A DNA stretch of 64,000 nucleotides from Kibdelosporangium philippinense (GTDB lineage: Bacteria; Actinomycetota; Actinomycetes; Mycobacteriales; Pseudonocardiaceae), in the NCBI RefSeq assembly GCF_021390435.2, contig NZ_JAJVCN010000004.1, positions 186,001 to 250,000 on the forward strand, read 5' to 3'. The notes beneath the pieces are model-generated. The model did no database searches. It was not told the DNA's origin and saw only the letters and a list, made by a program, of their open reading frames with translations. Shown piece after piece: positions 48,973 to 57,148 of this stretch. Within the stretch, counting starts at the first letter, position 1. Each line of letters begins with the position of its first letter. The position numbers and the translations under genes are program-made.

Positions 48973-50693
48973 CCTTGATCATTCACGTGGGTGACGTGTC
49001 CGCCTGTGCCGGTTCGGATGTTGATCTTGAGTTGGTTGCTGTGTGGTGATGGTCAGGGTTCGAGCCCGGCCGCCGGTGTTGGCTGGGCGCCGGGTTGGGG
49101 GGCGGGCCTTTCAGGTCGAGGGGCAGGGACAGGGGTCATCGAGTTGGTGGTGGCAGGGCCAGCGCTGCCCGGAGGCAGGCGGCGAGAGGGTCGGCCCAGG
49201 GCCAGGTTTCCGGGATTTTGATCTTGCGTTTGCGTTGGCCGCGGACGATGCGGGCGGCGGTGTGCAGTAGCCGGTAGCGCAGGGTTTTGGGTTCGGCTTT
49301 GGCGAGGGTGCCCTCAAGGCAGAGCAGGCGCAGCCAGGCGAGCAGGTCGATGGCGATGGTGGCGGCCAGACACCAGGCCCGGTTGATCTCGATCTTGGTG
49401 GAGGGCAGGTGACCGAGGCCGGTTTGCTTGCCGCAGCGGACGTGGTCCTCGACTCGGGCGTGCGGGCGGTGACGGGCTTCCAGGAACTGGACGGTGGCGC
49501 CCGAACCGCTGCCCGGGGTGTTGGTGGCCACCAGTTGGTAGCGCCAGCCGTCGGCTTCTTCGAACAGGGACAACTGTGCGCCGGGGTGGGGTTTCTCACG
49601 ACGACAGATGATCCGCAGATCGGCCGGCCAGTTCTCCAGTTGGTCCCCGTCGGGGTGGTGACGTAGTAGCGCGGTCAGTTCCACCACGCCGGCTTTGTCC
49701 AGCGGCCGAGGATCGCCGTGGTGATCGAGCACTGCCTGCCATGCCTTCGCGGGGACACGGCCGATCGCGGCTCGTTCCCGCGCACCGAGTTCCCAGCCGA
49801 CGCTGTAGTGCGCCTGCCTGCCTGGCTTGGCGTTCAGCGCGGTGATGTACTTGATGAGACCGTGGGAGGCGCCCGCGCCGTCCACGGTGACTAGAAGGTT
49901 CCTTCGATGTTTCGCCGGGATCTGGGCGATCGCGGCGTCGAGGACCTCGAGGTGATCAGCTGTCGTGTTGGATCCGGCGCTTCCTGTGCGCAGCAACAGG
50001 GCCAGCGATTCGCCGGTGTTGTCACACATGGCCAGCAGCGGATGATGACCGAAGCTGCCCTTGTAGGTTCCCGCGGCGAGTTGTTTGTCCGAGTGCGCGA
50101 TCACCAGCGAACCATCCAACCGGACCACCACGGTCGTGCCCAGATCACGGTCGGCCACCCGCGACGGCGGAATCCGGCCGTGCCGTCGCTCGATCAACGA
50201 CCACACATGCTCGCGGATCCGGGCACGCACACGGGCGATCTTGTTGCGCTGCACCTGACCGACCGCGTCCAACGTGCGCCACAACGTCGGATCTGAGGCG
50301 ACCGGCCCGAACAGTTCGGCCTGATCGCGCAGGACAGCCAGATCCGACAGGACCCGCCCGCCGTCAGCGATCAACACCGCGGTGTCGGCGAACACCCGGC
50401 CACGGTCATGCACCGGCATGAACCCACGCCGCGCCATCGCCCGCGACAAGCCTTCCGTCAACCCGGTGCGGTCGGCCAGCAACCGCACCGCCGCGGTCCC
50501 GGCATGACTGACCACGCCACGCCCACCGACTTCTACCGCCAGATCCCGCGACCACCCAGTAACATCCACGTCGAAAGTGCTCCAGAGCTTCATGGGTAAG
50601 AACAGGCATTAGCAACCTCATCTTCCCAGCTCAGGAGCACTTTTCCCTGTTCCGACACGGCGCCCGAATCAAGATCGCCATGAATACTCAGGG
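48973..50693 (-). mobile_element. IS1380-family insertion sequence (1721 bp)
   Basis: The element has one transposase gene and imperfect terminal inverted repeats: left CCTTGATCATTCA, right (reverse strand) CCCTGAGTATTCA, 10 of 13 matching. Both ends are flanked by CTAG (48969-48972 and 50694-50697), a four-base target duplication as known for the IS1380 family. The complete transposase and intact ends indicate a recent and perhaps still mobile insertion. It lies between two DUF3558/type VII-associated gene groups. Confidence 0.88.
49136..50593 (-). CDS. IS1380-family transposase
   Basis: A 485-residue DDE transposase. Segments typical for the family are MARRGFMPVHDRGRVFADTA with VLIADGG near the start, VVVRLDGSLVIAHSDKQLAAG with an acidic residue of the catalytic triad, GSFGHHPLLAMCDNTGES, VTVDGAGASHGLI, and C-terminal ATIAIDLLAWLRLLCLEG. 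The coding region is uninterrupted. It fills most of the element, with 163 bases on the left and 100 on the right outside it. Expression is probably from within the right end. Confidence 0.92.
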   Translation of the reverse strand: MKLWSTFDVDVTGWSRDLAVEVGGRGVVSHAGTAAVRLLADRTGLTEGLSRAMARRGFMPVHDRGRVFADTAVLIADGGRVLSDLAVLRDQAELFGPVASDPTLWRTLDAVGQVQRNKIARVRARIREHVWSLIERRHGRIPPSRVADRDLGTTVVVRLDGSLVIAHSDKQLAAGTYKGSFGHHPLLAMCDNTGESLALLLRTGSAGSNTTADHLEVLDAAIAQIPAKHRRNLLVTVDGAGASHGLIKYITALNAKPGRQAHYSVGWELGARERAAIGRVPAKAWQAVLDHHGDPRPLDKAGVVELTALLRHHPDGDQLENWPADLRIICRREKPHPGAQLSLFEEADGWRYQLVATNTPGSGSGATVQFLEARHRPHARVEDHVRCGKQTGLGHLPSTKIEINRAWCLAATIAIDLLAWLRLLCLEGTLAKAEPKTLRYRLLHTAARIVRGQRKRKIKIPETWPWADPLAACLRAALALPPPTR

Positions 50694-50917
50694 CTAGGAG
50701 GACTACCGCTCCACCTGGGGCCGAGCATCGCGCCTGTGCCGTCCACAATGGGGCGCAACCAGGTCGTTTCGCTCGTCTTCACACTGGGCTGATCGTCAAT
50801 CCAGGTGATTCGCCTGGTCGTGGGAACCGTTCCCGCCCCAGTTCCGTCACAGTCGAGACGGGCCACGTCACCCCTTGATACCGTGGCCCGGGGAGGCCGG
50901 ACGAGGGGAACGACGGC

Positions 50918-51352
50918 ATGTACGTGGACGAAGGCGGCGGTGGCGGCCAGCGATCGGTCGATTGGGGCGACATCGGCAAGGGCATCGGCAGCATCGGCGC
51001 CAGCATGGACGCGTTCGCCGGTGCGGCAGCCAGCGGCGGCTTCGAAGTCAACGAGACTGGCGGCCAGGCGCTGCTCAACGCCATTCGGGGAATGAAGCGA
51101 TGGGTGGACCGCCAGCAAATGGGACTCCTGGACATCGCCCAGAGATTGCCTTTGGGTGGCAGTCATGCCGCGCAGGTGATTTCACCATATGTGCAGCAGG
51201 TGGCGATCGATGATCAAGGTTTCCTGACTCAACTGGCGCAGTTCAGCGAGTCCCTCGAAAAAGCTGAAAAAGGCATTGAAACCGCCATGGCCAACTATCG
51301 GGCCACCGAGGAAGCCAAGCGTTCCGCGTTTCGCGGGATTGAGCCAGTGTGA
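50918..51352 (+). CDS. Type VII secretion-associated helical protein
   Basis: A 144-residue protein with no signal peptide, beginning YVDEGGGGGQRSVDWGDIGKG and then mainly helical (LLNAIRGMKRWVDRQQMGL, QLAQFSESLEKAEKGIETAM). Its size, helicity and place just before a DUF3558 lipoprotein and a PPE-like protein match small ESX-associated proteins of Pseudonocardiales, but no clear WxG sits in the middle. GAGGGG lies nine bases before ATG 50918. It follows the IS element by 220 bases that hold its promoter. Function inferred from context only. Confidence 0.65.
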   Translation: MYVDEGGGGGQRSVDWGDIGKGIGSIGASMDAFAGAAASGGFEVNETGGQALLNAIRGMKRWVDRQQMGLLDIAQRLPLGGSHAAQVISPYVQQVAIDDQGFLTQLAQFSESLEKAEKGIETAMANYRATEEAKRSAFRGIEPV

Positions 51353-51389
51353 ATATTTGGACTCGACAACGAGGAAGAACTGCGGACAC

Positions 51390-51989
51390 GTGAAGCTTTC
51401 ATTGAAGAGTTCGGTCTTGGCGACGGTGGCCGTCGCGACGCTTACTGCGAGCTTGTCCGCGTGTACGGACCAACGGGAAGGTTTGCCGACACCTGGTGGT
51501 TCGTCGTCAGGTACTACTCGGCCAAGCATCCCGGGCGGGGGCGGGACGTCCGGAACCCGGACTCCGTCTAGCGGCGCGTCACCCAGCGGTAACCCGATAC
51601 GCGACGTCGATACATGTGCCCTGCTCAACTCCGCTGACCAAGCGACCCTTGGAATTGAGGCCGGTAGCCCGAAAAGCGGTCAGACGGACGTAGACAAGGG
51701 CTGCATCTGGGATTCGAAGGATGTCGGGGAGTTCGGCGTTCAAGTGAATGCTTATGGTGACCGGGGTCTCAAGGACGTGCAGTCGACCGGAGAAGTGAAG
51801 CAAATTCCGGCGGTCGGTAAGCATAACGCGGTGCAGTACCTGTATGGCAAGGCATGTGCGGTAAGTCTAGCTATAACGGAGTCTGCGCGTGTTGACGCGA
51901 CTTCCTCGTCGGGTAATGACTCCCAGCGGGCGTGTCAAATTGCGACGCAAGTGGCGCAGATGATCGAACCCAAGTTGCCGGGGAGCTGA
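51390..51989 (+). CDS. DUF3558-family lipoprotein (copy 3)
   Basis: A 199-residue lipoprotein: signal KLSLKSSVLATVAVATLTA with lipobox LSAC, a Ser/Gly/Pro linker, then the DUF3558 domain with RDVDTCALLNSADQATLG, KGCIWDS, VQVNAYGDRGLKDVQSTG, ACAVSLAIT and ACQIATQVAQMIEPKLPGS. The last third is nearly identical in pattern to copy 1, showing a recent duplication. GTG 51390 is chosen. It lies 37 bases after the helical protein gene and six bases before the PPE-like gene, so all three should be one operon. Confidence 0.87.
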   Translation: MKLSLKSSVLATVAVATLTASLSACTDQREGLPTPGGSSSGTTRPSIPGGGGTSGTRTPSSGASPSGNPIRDVDTCALLNSADQATLGIEAGSPKSGQTDVDKGCIWDSKDVGEFGVQVNAYGDRGLKDVQSTGEVKQIPAVGKHNAVQYLYGKACAVSLAITESARVDATSSSGNDSQRACQIATQVAQMIEPKLPGS

Positions 51990-51995
51990 GGAGTC

Positions 51996-53558
51996 ATGGC
52001 ACCGAAGCATTCGCAACCGGAATACAACCCTGGCATGCAGACGGCGTACTACCCGCCGAACTACCGTGGGAACACACACGGTGTCGAGATGCGAGGGCAA
52101 TCCGACAGTCGTGGCCAGGTGCAGACGCAGGTTGAGCATGACGTCGACCGTGAGATCGATGGCAAGCCCTTGTGGCCGCGCATCATCGCCGTGATCTCGC
52201 GGGAAGGCACGGTGCGGAGCCGAGTCGACCAGCAGATGGCAGATCAAGCCAAGGCGCTCTCACAGGGTGTGGAGACGCGGCCGGCGCCGATGCTGCAGTG
52301 CTCGAACTACCAGCAGTACGAGCACAACGCTCTTGAGGACATGGTCAAGAAGGGTGTGAACGCCGGGGACGTCGGCAAGGTCGGATCGATGTGGCTCGAT
52401 GCGGGCAACGAGATGGTCCGTTTCCAGACCGACGTCGTGAAGGCCATTGGCAACAGCGAGGCTGACTGGCGCGGTGCGGCGGGGAATGCGGCACGCACCT
52501 TCATGGCGGACGTTGGTAACTGGGTTGGCAAGGCGGGGCAGAGTGCGCAGCTTGCGGGCACGCAGACCCAGCAGTATTCGGCAGCCTTGGAGAAGGCGAA
52601 GAACTCCATGCCGCCGCCGGTCGACTTCAATGTGGACGCGGCGAACGCGGACCTTGGCCAGACGACGAATCCCTTTGCCTACGCCGTCAAATACGGCGCC
52701 TACATGGCGAAGTACAACCAGCAGCAGGAAGCCAAGCAAGAGGCTGTGCGGGTTGTAGGCACATACGACAGCGCTCTCGGCAGCGCCAGCACGATGCCTG
52801 CGTTCGCTGCTCCGCCGGCGATGGCGGGTTCTGGGAACCCGCCTCCGCCTCTGCCCCCGGAGCCTCCTCCGCCAGGACCTGGGCCCGGTGGTGGTCCTGG
52901 TGGCGGCCCAGGAGGTGGGCCGGGCGGTGGCCCTGGCAGGGGCCCCGGGTTTGGGCCCGGTGGTGGTCCGGGCGGTACCGGTGTAGGCGGTACGGGCCAA
53001 GGCTCAGGTTCAGGGACCGGACAAGGGTCGGGTACTGGAATAGGCACCGGAAGCGGTGTCCGCGGCCCGGGGAGTGGCACGAGCGGCCAAGGCTTCACGG
53101 GCGGCCCGAACAAGGGCGGCAACTTCGGCAACAACCAAGGCGGTTACGACCCGTCCACGGGCATGCCGCCGGGCTTCATCCCGGCTGGCGGTGGCCCTGG
53201 GATGGGGGGCGACACGACCCGAGGTGGTGGCGGCCGTGGCTTTGGGGGTGGTGGAGCGGGCGGCGGCCTGGGTGGTGGAGGTACCGGCGGTGCTGGCCGT
53301 GGCGGGTTTGGGCCTGGTGGCGGACCGGCGGCCGGTGTCGGTGGTTACGCCGCTGAGCAGGCAGCAGGTGGCGGTCGTGGTGGAGCCGCGGGCGCCAGGG
53401 GTGCTGCGGGTATGGGTGGAATGGGCGGTATGGGTGCAGGCCGGGGTGAGGGTGGCGAGGACGAAGAACACCAGCGTCCGTCGTACCTCGTTGAGCCTGA
53501 CCCCGACAGCATGTTCGGAACCGACGAAATGACTGCGCCGCCGGTAATTGGCGGCTAG
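51996..53558 (+). CDS. PPE-like type VII secretion substrate with Gly-rich domain
   Basis: A 520-residue protein. Residues ~1-260 are helical with NSEADWRGAAGNAARTFM, the W-x-G turn of WXG100/PPE folds. From about 280 a Pro stretch leads into some 200 residues of Gly-rich repeats (GPGGG, GGTG, GFGGGG). The last 30 residues are acidic and folded-looking (QRPSYLVEPDPDSMFGTDEM), where YLVEP may act as a YxxxE/D-type secretion signal. No Sec signal is present. It likely leaves the cell through an ESX-like system that is not in this window. The 3' end overlaps the converging EamA gene by four bases. Confidence 0.78.
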   Translation: MAPKHSQPEYNPGMQTAYYPPNYRGNTHGVEMRGQSDSRGQVQTQVEHDVDREIDGKPLWPRIIAVISREGTVRSRVDQQMADQAKALSQGVETRPAPMLQCSNYQQYEHNALEDMVKKGVNAGDVGKVGSMWLDAGNEMVRFQTDVVKAIGNSEADWRGAAGNAARTFMADVGNWVGKAGQSAQLAGTQTQQYSAALEKAKNSMPPPVDFNVDAANADLGQTTNPFAYAVKYGAYMAKYNQQQEAKQEAVRVVGTYDSALGSASTMPAFAAPPAMAGSGNPPPPLPPEPPPPGPGPGGGPGGGPGGGPGGGPGRGPGFGPGGGPGGTGVGGTGQGSGSGTGQGSGTGIGTGSGVRGPGSGTSGQGFTGGPNKGGNFGNNQGGYDPSTGMPPGFIPAGGGPGMGGDTTRGGGGRGFGGGGAGGGLGGGGTGGAGRGGFGPGGGPAAGVGGYAAEQAAGGGRGGAAGARGAAGMGGMGGMGAGRGEGGEDEEHQRPSYLVEPDPDSMFGTDEMTAPPVIGG

Positions 53559-54466
53559 ACGTCTGGGCGGGCGCTGCGTGTGGCGCCCGCCGAGGCGACC
53601 ACGACGCTCAGCACCGCGACCCACTGCAACACGTGCAGCGACTCCTTAAGTACGAGCAGGCCAACGAGCGCTGCCACCGCGGGTTCGAGGCTCATGAGAA
53701 TCCCGAACACCCGCGGCGGGATCTTGCGCAGCGCCTCCAACTCCAGCGAATACGGAATCACCGACGACAACAGGGCCACGCCAAGCCCTACCACCAACAC
53801 CCACGGCTGCAACAGCGACGTCCCGCTATCAGCCGCGCCAAACGGCACGGCCACGAGCGCCGCGAAGACCATGCCGACTGCGAGCCCGTTGCCTTCCGAC
53901 GTGTGACGCCCCAAAGCAGCACCGAGCAGGATGTACGCACCCCAGCAAGCACCCGCGGCTAGAGCGAACAAGAAGCCGACGAGGTCAATGTCCCCACGGC
54001 CTTCCATCAACAACACCACACCACCCGCGGCCAGCAGTGCCCACAAGGCGTCAAGCCAACGCCGTGACCCGGCCAGCGCCACCGCCAACGGGCCAAGGAA
54101 CTCGACGGTCACCGCGATACCCAACGGGATTCGTTCCAAAGCCAGGTAGAAACACAGGTTCATGGTGCCGAGCACCACGCCGTAGCTGACAACCACAGCC
54201 CACGCACGGCGGTCCATACGCAGTGACGGCCGCCATAGCAGCAGCAAAATGGCTGCGGCGAAGAACAGCCGTAGCGTCACGGTCCCTGTGCTGCCGACAG
54301 CGCTGAAGAGGTTTTTGGCCAGTGCCGCGCCTACTTGGACGCTGACGATCCCCAGCAGCACTTGTGTCGATGGTGGGATTGCCCCAATTGTCCGGCCTGC
54401 TAGGGCTAACAGGTTGAACCGGGGGAAGGGGCCGCGTCCGGCTCGGTCGACGTGCATCGTGGCCAT
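53555..54466 (-). CDS. EamA-family (RhtA-like) metabolite exporter
   Basis: A 303-residue membrane protein with about ten hydrophobic helices in two EamA repeats. Typical features are QVGAALAKNLFSAVG, ERIPLGIAVTVEFLGPLAVAL, GACWGAYILLGAALG and VIPYSLELEALRKIPPRVFGI followed by SLEPAVAALVGLLVLKE. It resembles RhtA-type threonine/homoserine exporters. The start at 54466 adds a 30-residue hydrophilic N-terminus; a later start is possible. Located in the cytoplasmic membrane; substrate inferred only from subfamily likeness. Its stop overlaps the PPE-like gene stop. Confidence 0.88.
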   Translation of the reverse strand: MATMHVDRAGRGPFPRFNLLALAGRTIGAIPPSTQVLLGIVSVQVGAALAKNLFSAVGSTGTVTLRLFFAAAILLLLWRPSLRMDRRAWAVVVSYGVVLGTMNLCFYLALERIPLGIAVTVEFLGPLAVALAGSRRWLDALWALLAAGGVVLLMEGRGDIDLVGFLFALAAGACWGAYILLGAALGRHTSEGNGLAVGMVFAALVAVPFGAADSGTSLLQPWVLVVGLGVALLSSVIPYSLELEALRKIPPRVFGILMSLEPAVAALVGLLVLKESLHVLQWVAVLSVVVASAGATRSARPDV

Positions 54467-54584
54467 GCTCCGGATGGTGCGTGATCCGCTACCTCCAAGT
54501 CATATTGTTTCCAGATTCTGGGACGGGGGTACCAGTCAGCACCCCTCACGGCGGCCTCACGAACCTCATGCGAGGCTCACGAAC

Positions 54585-56138
54585 ATGGGCACCTTGGCGC
54601 GTCGGGGGATTTTGCTGCTCGCGGCAGTTGCCTCCATCACCACCGCGTGCACGGCCGCGCCCTCGCAGCGGCCAGCGATCGTGGTCAACGACGGTCCTCT
54701 CGGGAGCGTCACACCACCGCAGCCTGTGCCCTCGCAGGTACCGCTGCCGCCCCTTGAAGAGCCGACGCGCTCCACTATCCCGTGGATCGAGTGCGACGAC
54801 GTCATCAAGAACCGCCTGACCATCTACAACGTGCCCGCTGTCGCCATGCAGTGTGCGCGCGTGCAGACCATCTTGGACTCGCCGAGTCTGCCTGGCCGCA
54901 GCCCGATGCGGTTGATGGTGCTCAAGGCGGGCACGGGCAAGACGCCGATTGTCGTTGTCTCCGACATCCAGGGCGAACCGGGCACGATCAAGGCCGCGCG
55001 CCTCGCGTCGACCCTGCCGCCCGAGTTTCTGACCAAGTTCTCCTTGATCGGCGTTGACCGCCGGGGTTCGGGCAGCTCCGAGCCGGTTCGCTGCGTCCAG
55101 GACGACGTCCGGCTGGACATCGTCGACTCCGACCCGGCCGCCGAGGACCTCGAAGACCTGCTTGACGTTGTCCGCCAGGCAGGCCAGCAGTGCATCATCG
55201 CGCTGGAGAACCGGCTGTACGCGATGGACACCTGGCGTACCGCCGCGGACCTTGAGAAGGTCCGTGAAGCCCTTGGGCTGCAACGGTTGAGCGCGATCGG
55301 TATCGGCGAAGGCTCGCGGGTCCTCGGTGTTTACGGCGACCGGTTCCCCGATCGCGTTGGCCGCATGGTGTTCGATGGCCTGCCAGACCCGAGTGGCGAC
55401 TCGATGGTCACGATGGACGGAGCCGCGAGCGGCGCCGAGGCCACGTTCGAAGAGTTCGCCAAAGACTGTGTCGCAAGGAACTGTGTTCTTGGCCCGGATC
55501 CTAAACAGACATTCCTCGACCTGATCCGGAAACTGCGCGCGAGCCCGATTCCCAGCGTTGACGCGGGATTGACGGCGGGCAGCGCGACGCGTGCGGTGCT
55601 CATCGGCCTGGCGAACCGGTCTGGCTGGCCCGCGTTGGCCGACGCGATCGCCAAGGCAAGGGACAACGACGGCAACGCGTTGGTCAACTACATCAAGCCG
55701 CTTGTCAACGACAGCAGGGAACAGCCGACCGCGTTGGACGTCGGGCTCGTGACCGGATGCAACGACACGAAGACCCGGCTGGCCGTCGAGCGCCTCAACT
55801 CCATTGGTCGTGAGTGGCGTACGCGGTATCCGTTGTTCGGCGGCGTGATGGCGCAGAACCTCGTGCTGTGCAGCGCGTGGTCAGTCGCCGCGCAGCCGCC
55901 GCTGGCGATCAACGGCCGCGGGTTGCCGCCGATTGTCGTTGTCAGTACAGCGAATGACCCGGTGACTCCGCAGGCTGGGACTGAGCGTGCCGCGCAGCAG
56001 TTGCCGAGCGCGGTGCTGATTTCCTGGCAGGGCGGGGGCCATGGCGCGCTGGGCCTGTCGTCGTGTGCCACGGATGCCACGCGGGCTTTCCTTGGTGACG
56101 GCAAAGTTCCCGCCGCGGGCATGGCCTGCCCGCCCTGA
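54585..56138 (+). CDS. Alpha/beta hydrolase-fold lipoprotein lacking the nucleophile serine
   Basis: A 517-residue lipoprotein, signal ILLLAAVASITTAC with Cys22. It is built like the actinobacterial TAP/tripeptidyl aminopeptidase hydrolases: VDRRGSGSSEPVRC (oxyanion strand), an acid residue in VVSTANDPVTPQAG and a histidine in WQGGGHGALG. The nucleophile elbow, expected as GxSxG, reads G239-I-G-E-G, so the serine is replaced by glycine, with a Ser one position after the motif. It may be a pseudo-enzyme or binding protein at the cell surface. ATG 54585 has GAGG nine bases upstream. Adjoins the converging oxidoreductase stop without a gap. Confidence 0.82.
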   Translation: MGTLARRGILLLAAVASITTACTAAPSQRPAIVVNDGPLGSVTPPQPVPSQVPLPPLEEPTRSTIPWIECDDVIKNRLTIYNVPAVAMQCARVQTILDSPSLPGRSPMRLMVLKAGTGKTPIVVVSDIQGEPGTIKAARLASTLPPEFLTKFSLIGVDRRGSGSSEPVRCVQDDVRLDIVDSDPAAEDLEDLLDVVRQAGQQCIIALENRLYAMDTWRTAADLEKVREALGLQRLSAIGIGEGSRVLGVYGDRFPDRVGRMVFDGLPDPSGDSMVTMDGAASGAEATFEEFAKDCVARNCVLGPDPKQTFLDLIRKLRASPIPSVDAGLTAGSATRAVLIGLANRSGWPALADAIAKARDNDGNALVNYIKPLVNDSREQPTALDVGLVTGCNDTKTRLAVERLNSIGREWRTRYPLFGGVMAQNLVLCSAWSVAAQPPLAINGRGLPPIVVVSTANDPVTPQAGTERAAQQLPSAVLISWQGGGHGALGLSSCATDATRAFLGDGKVPAAGMACPP

Positions 56139-57119
56139 TCAGAACAGATCGGCGATCAGTTCGTAGGAACGCACGCGGTCGGCTGGCGAGTGCACCATCG
56201 TCGTGATCATCAGCTCGTCGGCCTCGGTCTCCGTCAGCAGCTTCTCGATGCCGCGCTGGACGGTCTCCGGGCTGCCGATGATCTGGTTGGACTGCCGGTC
56301 CTCGATGATCAGCCGCTCGACATCGCTGTACGGATAAGCCGCGGCCTCTTCGGGCGTGGCGATCAGCCCTGGCCGCCCGGACCGCAGCCGCAGGAACGAC
56401 AAAGCGCCAGGTCCGGCCAGGTACTGGGCTTGCTCGTCGGTCTCGGCGCAGATCACGCCCGCGGCCACCATGGCGTACGGCTTCTCCAACACCGCTGAGG
56501 GCCGGAAGTTCTGCCGGTACAAGGCAAGCGCTGGCAACGTGTTCTGTGCGCTGAAGTGGTGGGCGAACGCGAACGGCATCCCCAGCATCCCGGAAAGCTG
56601 TGCGCTGTAACCACTTGAGCCCAGCAGCCAGATCGGCGGTTTGTTCCCGGCCGCGGGCACGGCGGCGATTCCCTCGGAGTCGCCGGAGAAGTACGAAATC
56701 AGCTCGCCTAGCTGCTCGGGGAAGTCATCCGCCGACAGCGGCGCGGGGGAGCGGCGCAACGCGTGCGCGGTACGCGGATCAGTGCCGGGTGCGCGGCCAA
56801 GGCCGAGGTCGATCCGGCCGGGGTGCAGGGCTTCGAGCATGCCGAACTGCTCCGCGACCACGAGCGGGGCGTGGTTGGGCAGCATCACACCACCGGAGCC
56901 GACCCGCATCCGTGACGTGGCCGACGCCACGTGCGCGATCAGGACGGGCGGCGCGGAGCTGGCGACGCCGGGCATGTTGTGGTGCTCGGCCACCCAGAAC
57001 CGGTGATAGCCCAGCTCCTCGGTTCGTCGGGCGAGGTCGATCGAGGCGCGCAGAGCTTGGGCTGACGTCTGTCCTTCGCCGACCGTGGCGAGGTCCAGCA
57101 CCGAGTAAGGGATGGCCAT
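56139..57119 (-). CDS. LLM-class flavin-dependent oxidoreductase (MsnO8-like)
   Basis: A 326-residue luciferase-like monooxygenase. Typical stretches are YSVLDLATVGEGQTSAQAL, RTEELGYHRFWVAEHHNMPG, VGSGGVMLPNHAPLVVAEQFGML, GRIDLGLGRAPGTD and IWLLGSSGYSAQL. It uses reduced FMN (or F420) to oxidise an unknown small molecule. ATG 57119 begins MAIPYSVLDL, the usual opening; an upstream in-frame extension is not conserved. It lies 29 bases downstream of the DNA ligase gene on the same strand. Confidence 0.9.
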   Translation of the reverse strand: MAIPYSVLDLATVGEGQTSAQALRASIDLARRTEELGYHRFWVAEHHNMPGVASSAPPVLIAHVASATSRMRVGSGGVMLPNHAPLVVAEQFGMLEALHPGRIDLGLGRAPGTDPRTAHALRRSPAPLSADDFPEQLGELISYFSGDSEGIAAVPAAGNKPPIWLLGSSGYSAQLSGMLGMPFAFAHHFSAQNTLPALALYRQNFRPSAVLEKPYAMVAAGVICAETDEQAQYLAGPGALSFLRLRSGRPGLIATPEEAAAYPYSDVERLIIEDRQSNQIIGSPETVQRGIEKLLTETEADELMITTMVHSPADRVRSYELIADLF

Positions 57120-57148
57120 ATCCGACCTAACCGGCGGGTGACTCCGTT

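Noticed and set aside
50669..51166. Minus-strand frame opposite the helical type VII-associated gene
   Set aside because: It runs into the right end of the IS element and lies antisense to a gene with a good ribosome-binding site and operon context.
52260..53000. Minus-strand frames opposite the PPE-like gene
   Set aside because: They mirror the Gly-rich repeats as Pro/Thr-rich shadows and have no domain features.
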